Origin: Krasilnikovozyma curviuscula
Lineage: Eukaryota; Basidiomycota; Tremellomycetes; Cystofilobasidiales; Mrakiaceae
Direction of reading: 5' to 3'
NCBI GenBank assembly: GCA_014825775.1
Contig: MVAQ01000231.1
Coordinates: forward strand, 1-34,285
DNA: 34,285 bases
Positions 33,801 through 34,285 of this stretch are shown here, one piece after another (within the stretch, counting starts at the first letter, position 1; every line of letters begins with the position of its first letter). The notes beneath the pieces were generated by a model. The model was given only the letters and a program-made list of their open reading frames with translations. It was not told where the DNA came from and did not search any database. The position numbers were made by a program, and so were the translations under genes.

Positions 33801-34285
33801 CCATCCAATCCTCCTTCCCAGTCGCATCTCTCCCTTTCATCCACCAAGAACTCTTCCACCGACTTGGACTTCTTCTTTTGTCCAGCATTCTTCTTTTTCC
33901 TTGAGCCAGAAGCGGCAGCAACTGCAGCTGCTGTTGGTCCCAGGATATAGCGTTGCCTCATCAGGACGTAGGATTTCCAGAGCTTGAACGAAGTTGGGAA
34001 AACGGCCAGTGCCCGTTCATACAGGGAAGTCAAGGTTTGAAGGCTGAGTCTGGCTGCTTTGGTCTTGAGAGGTCCAAGAATTACATCGGCTGGTGACTCT
34101 TCAGCCTCCAACGTAGCTTCTTCGTCTTTTTCTGCATCGTGTAGTCGGTGTGTCGTCGCTTGGATGTGAGCCCACCACGCACCAAAGTTCTCAGGGTTCA
34201 CGAGAAGATCTTCCTCTGCAGAGAGTGAGGCAGGGCTGAGGATCTCTGGGTGGGTGAGGGGAGTTGGGGTCGGGGAGGTGAGAGG
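30815..34285 (-). CDS. SYF1: Pre-mRNA-splicing factor Syf1 (XAB2), HAT-repeat protein; 5' end outside window
   Basis: Scaffold of the Prp19-associated (NTC) complex of the spliceosome. Exons: beyond 34285 to 33731, 33658-33449, 33380-32859, 32792-32490, 32433-32192, 32131-31765, 31703-31518, 31457-31214 and 31146-30815. The window holds 986 residues. HAT (half-a-TPR) repeats fill the protein: W-and-Y patterns such as SFKLWKSYVLMRQRYI, RRVWRRLLKVDP, LAEVWCEWADMEIRN, KLWSFYVDLEES, QVIINYAAFLEENKYFEES, FEIWNIYLTKFVKRF and FWSEWNSFE. The family hallmark DTFREMLRIKRSV is near the end, followed by an acidic tail ending DEDDF. The frame is open to the edge, reading about 30 residues before the NPENFGAWW segment, so the true start lies just to the right. 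The intron at 31458-31517 has a weak GTTCGT donor and is a multiple of three without stops. Confidence 0.95.

Noticed and set aside
1..34285. CRISPR arrays, transposons or biosynthetic gene clusters
   Set aside because: No spaced direct repeats, transposase or polymerase motifs, terminal repeats or clustered metabolic enzymes were seen; the window is core eukaryotic genes.

Overview
The window is nuclear DNA from a fungus, almost certainly a basidiomycete and probably a tremellomycete-type yeast (Cryptococcus/Kwoniella relatives). The evidence is gene dense sequence in which nearly every gene is cut by several 55-90 base GT-AG introns with CTRAC-like branch sites. The proteins are ordinary eukaryotic core proteins, and the NDR kinase has the long activation-segment insert that I associate with basidiomycete Cbk1. 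The lineage is an inference from these features; I could not run a search. All exon structures below were spliced by hand, and each complete gene keeps one reading frame from start to stop.

Layout. 1-2195: no gene supported. 2196-7239 (+): NUP120/NUP160 scaffold nucleoporin. 7537-8876 (+): EMG1/NEP1, 18S rRNA pseudouridine methyltransferase. 9224-12784 (-): an NDR/LATS kinase of the Cbk1/Orb6 type whose spliced N-terminus carries a CRIB (Cdc42/Rac-binding) motif. 13057-14044 (-): EFM5-like eEF1A lysine methyltransferase. 14769-15183 (-): small one-helix protein. 15612-17480 (-): SPE2, S-adenosylmethionine decarboxylase, with a 7-codon upstream ORF. 18038-18721 (+): small two-helix protein, divergent from SPE2. 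18959-22452 (-): secreted/type I membrane kelch protein with a long cytoplasmic tail. 23834-24464 (+): DUF1772-like four-helix membrane protein. 24695-28588 (+): RPN1, 26S proteasome base subunit. 28878-29407 (-): SUS1/ENY2 in four tiny exons. 30140-30224 (-): intron-containing tRNA-Pro(AGG). 30815 to the right edge (-): SYF1, spliceosomal HAT-repeat protein, with its start outside the window.

The genes are not a pathway cluster. They are a typical run of housekeeping genes for nuclear pore, ribosome biogenesis, translation-factor methylation, polyamine synthesis, proteasome, SAGA/mRNA export and splicing, with one morphogenesis kinase. I saw no transposon, CRISPR array or biosynthetic cluster. 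The most interesting signal is the CRIB motif joined to the NDR kinase, which suggests direct input from a Rho-family GTPase into a morphogenesis (RAM/MOR) kinase. Next are the short upstream ORF and the tandem splice acceptors of SPE2, and a duplicated 20-residue motif with RRPS sites in the cytoplasmic tail of the kelch protein.
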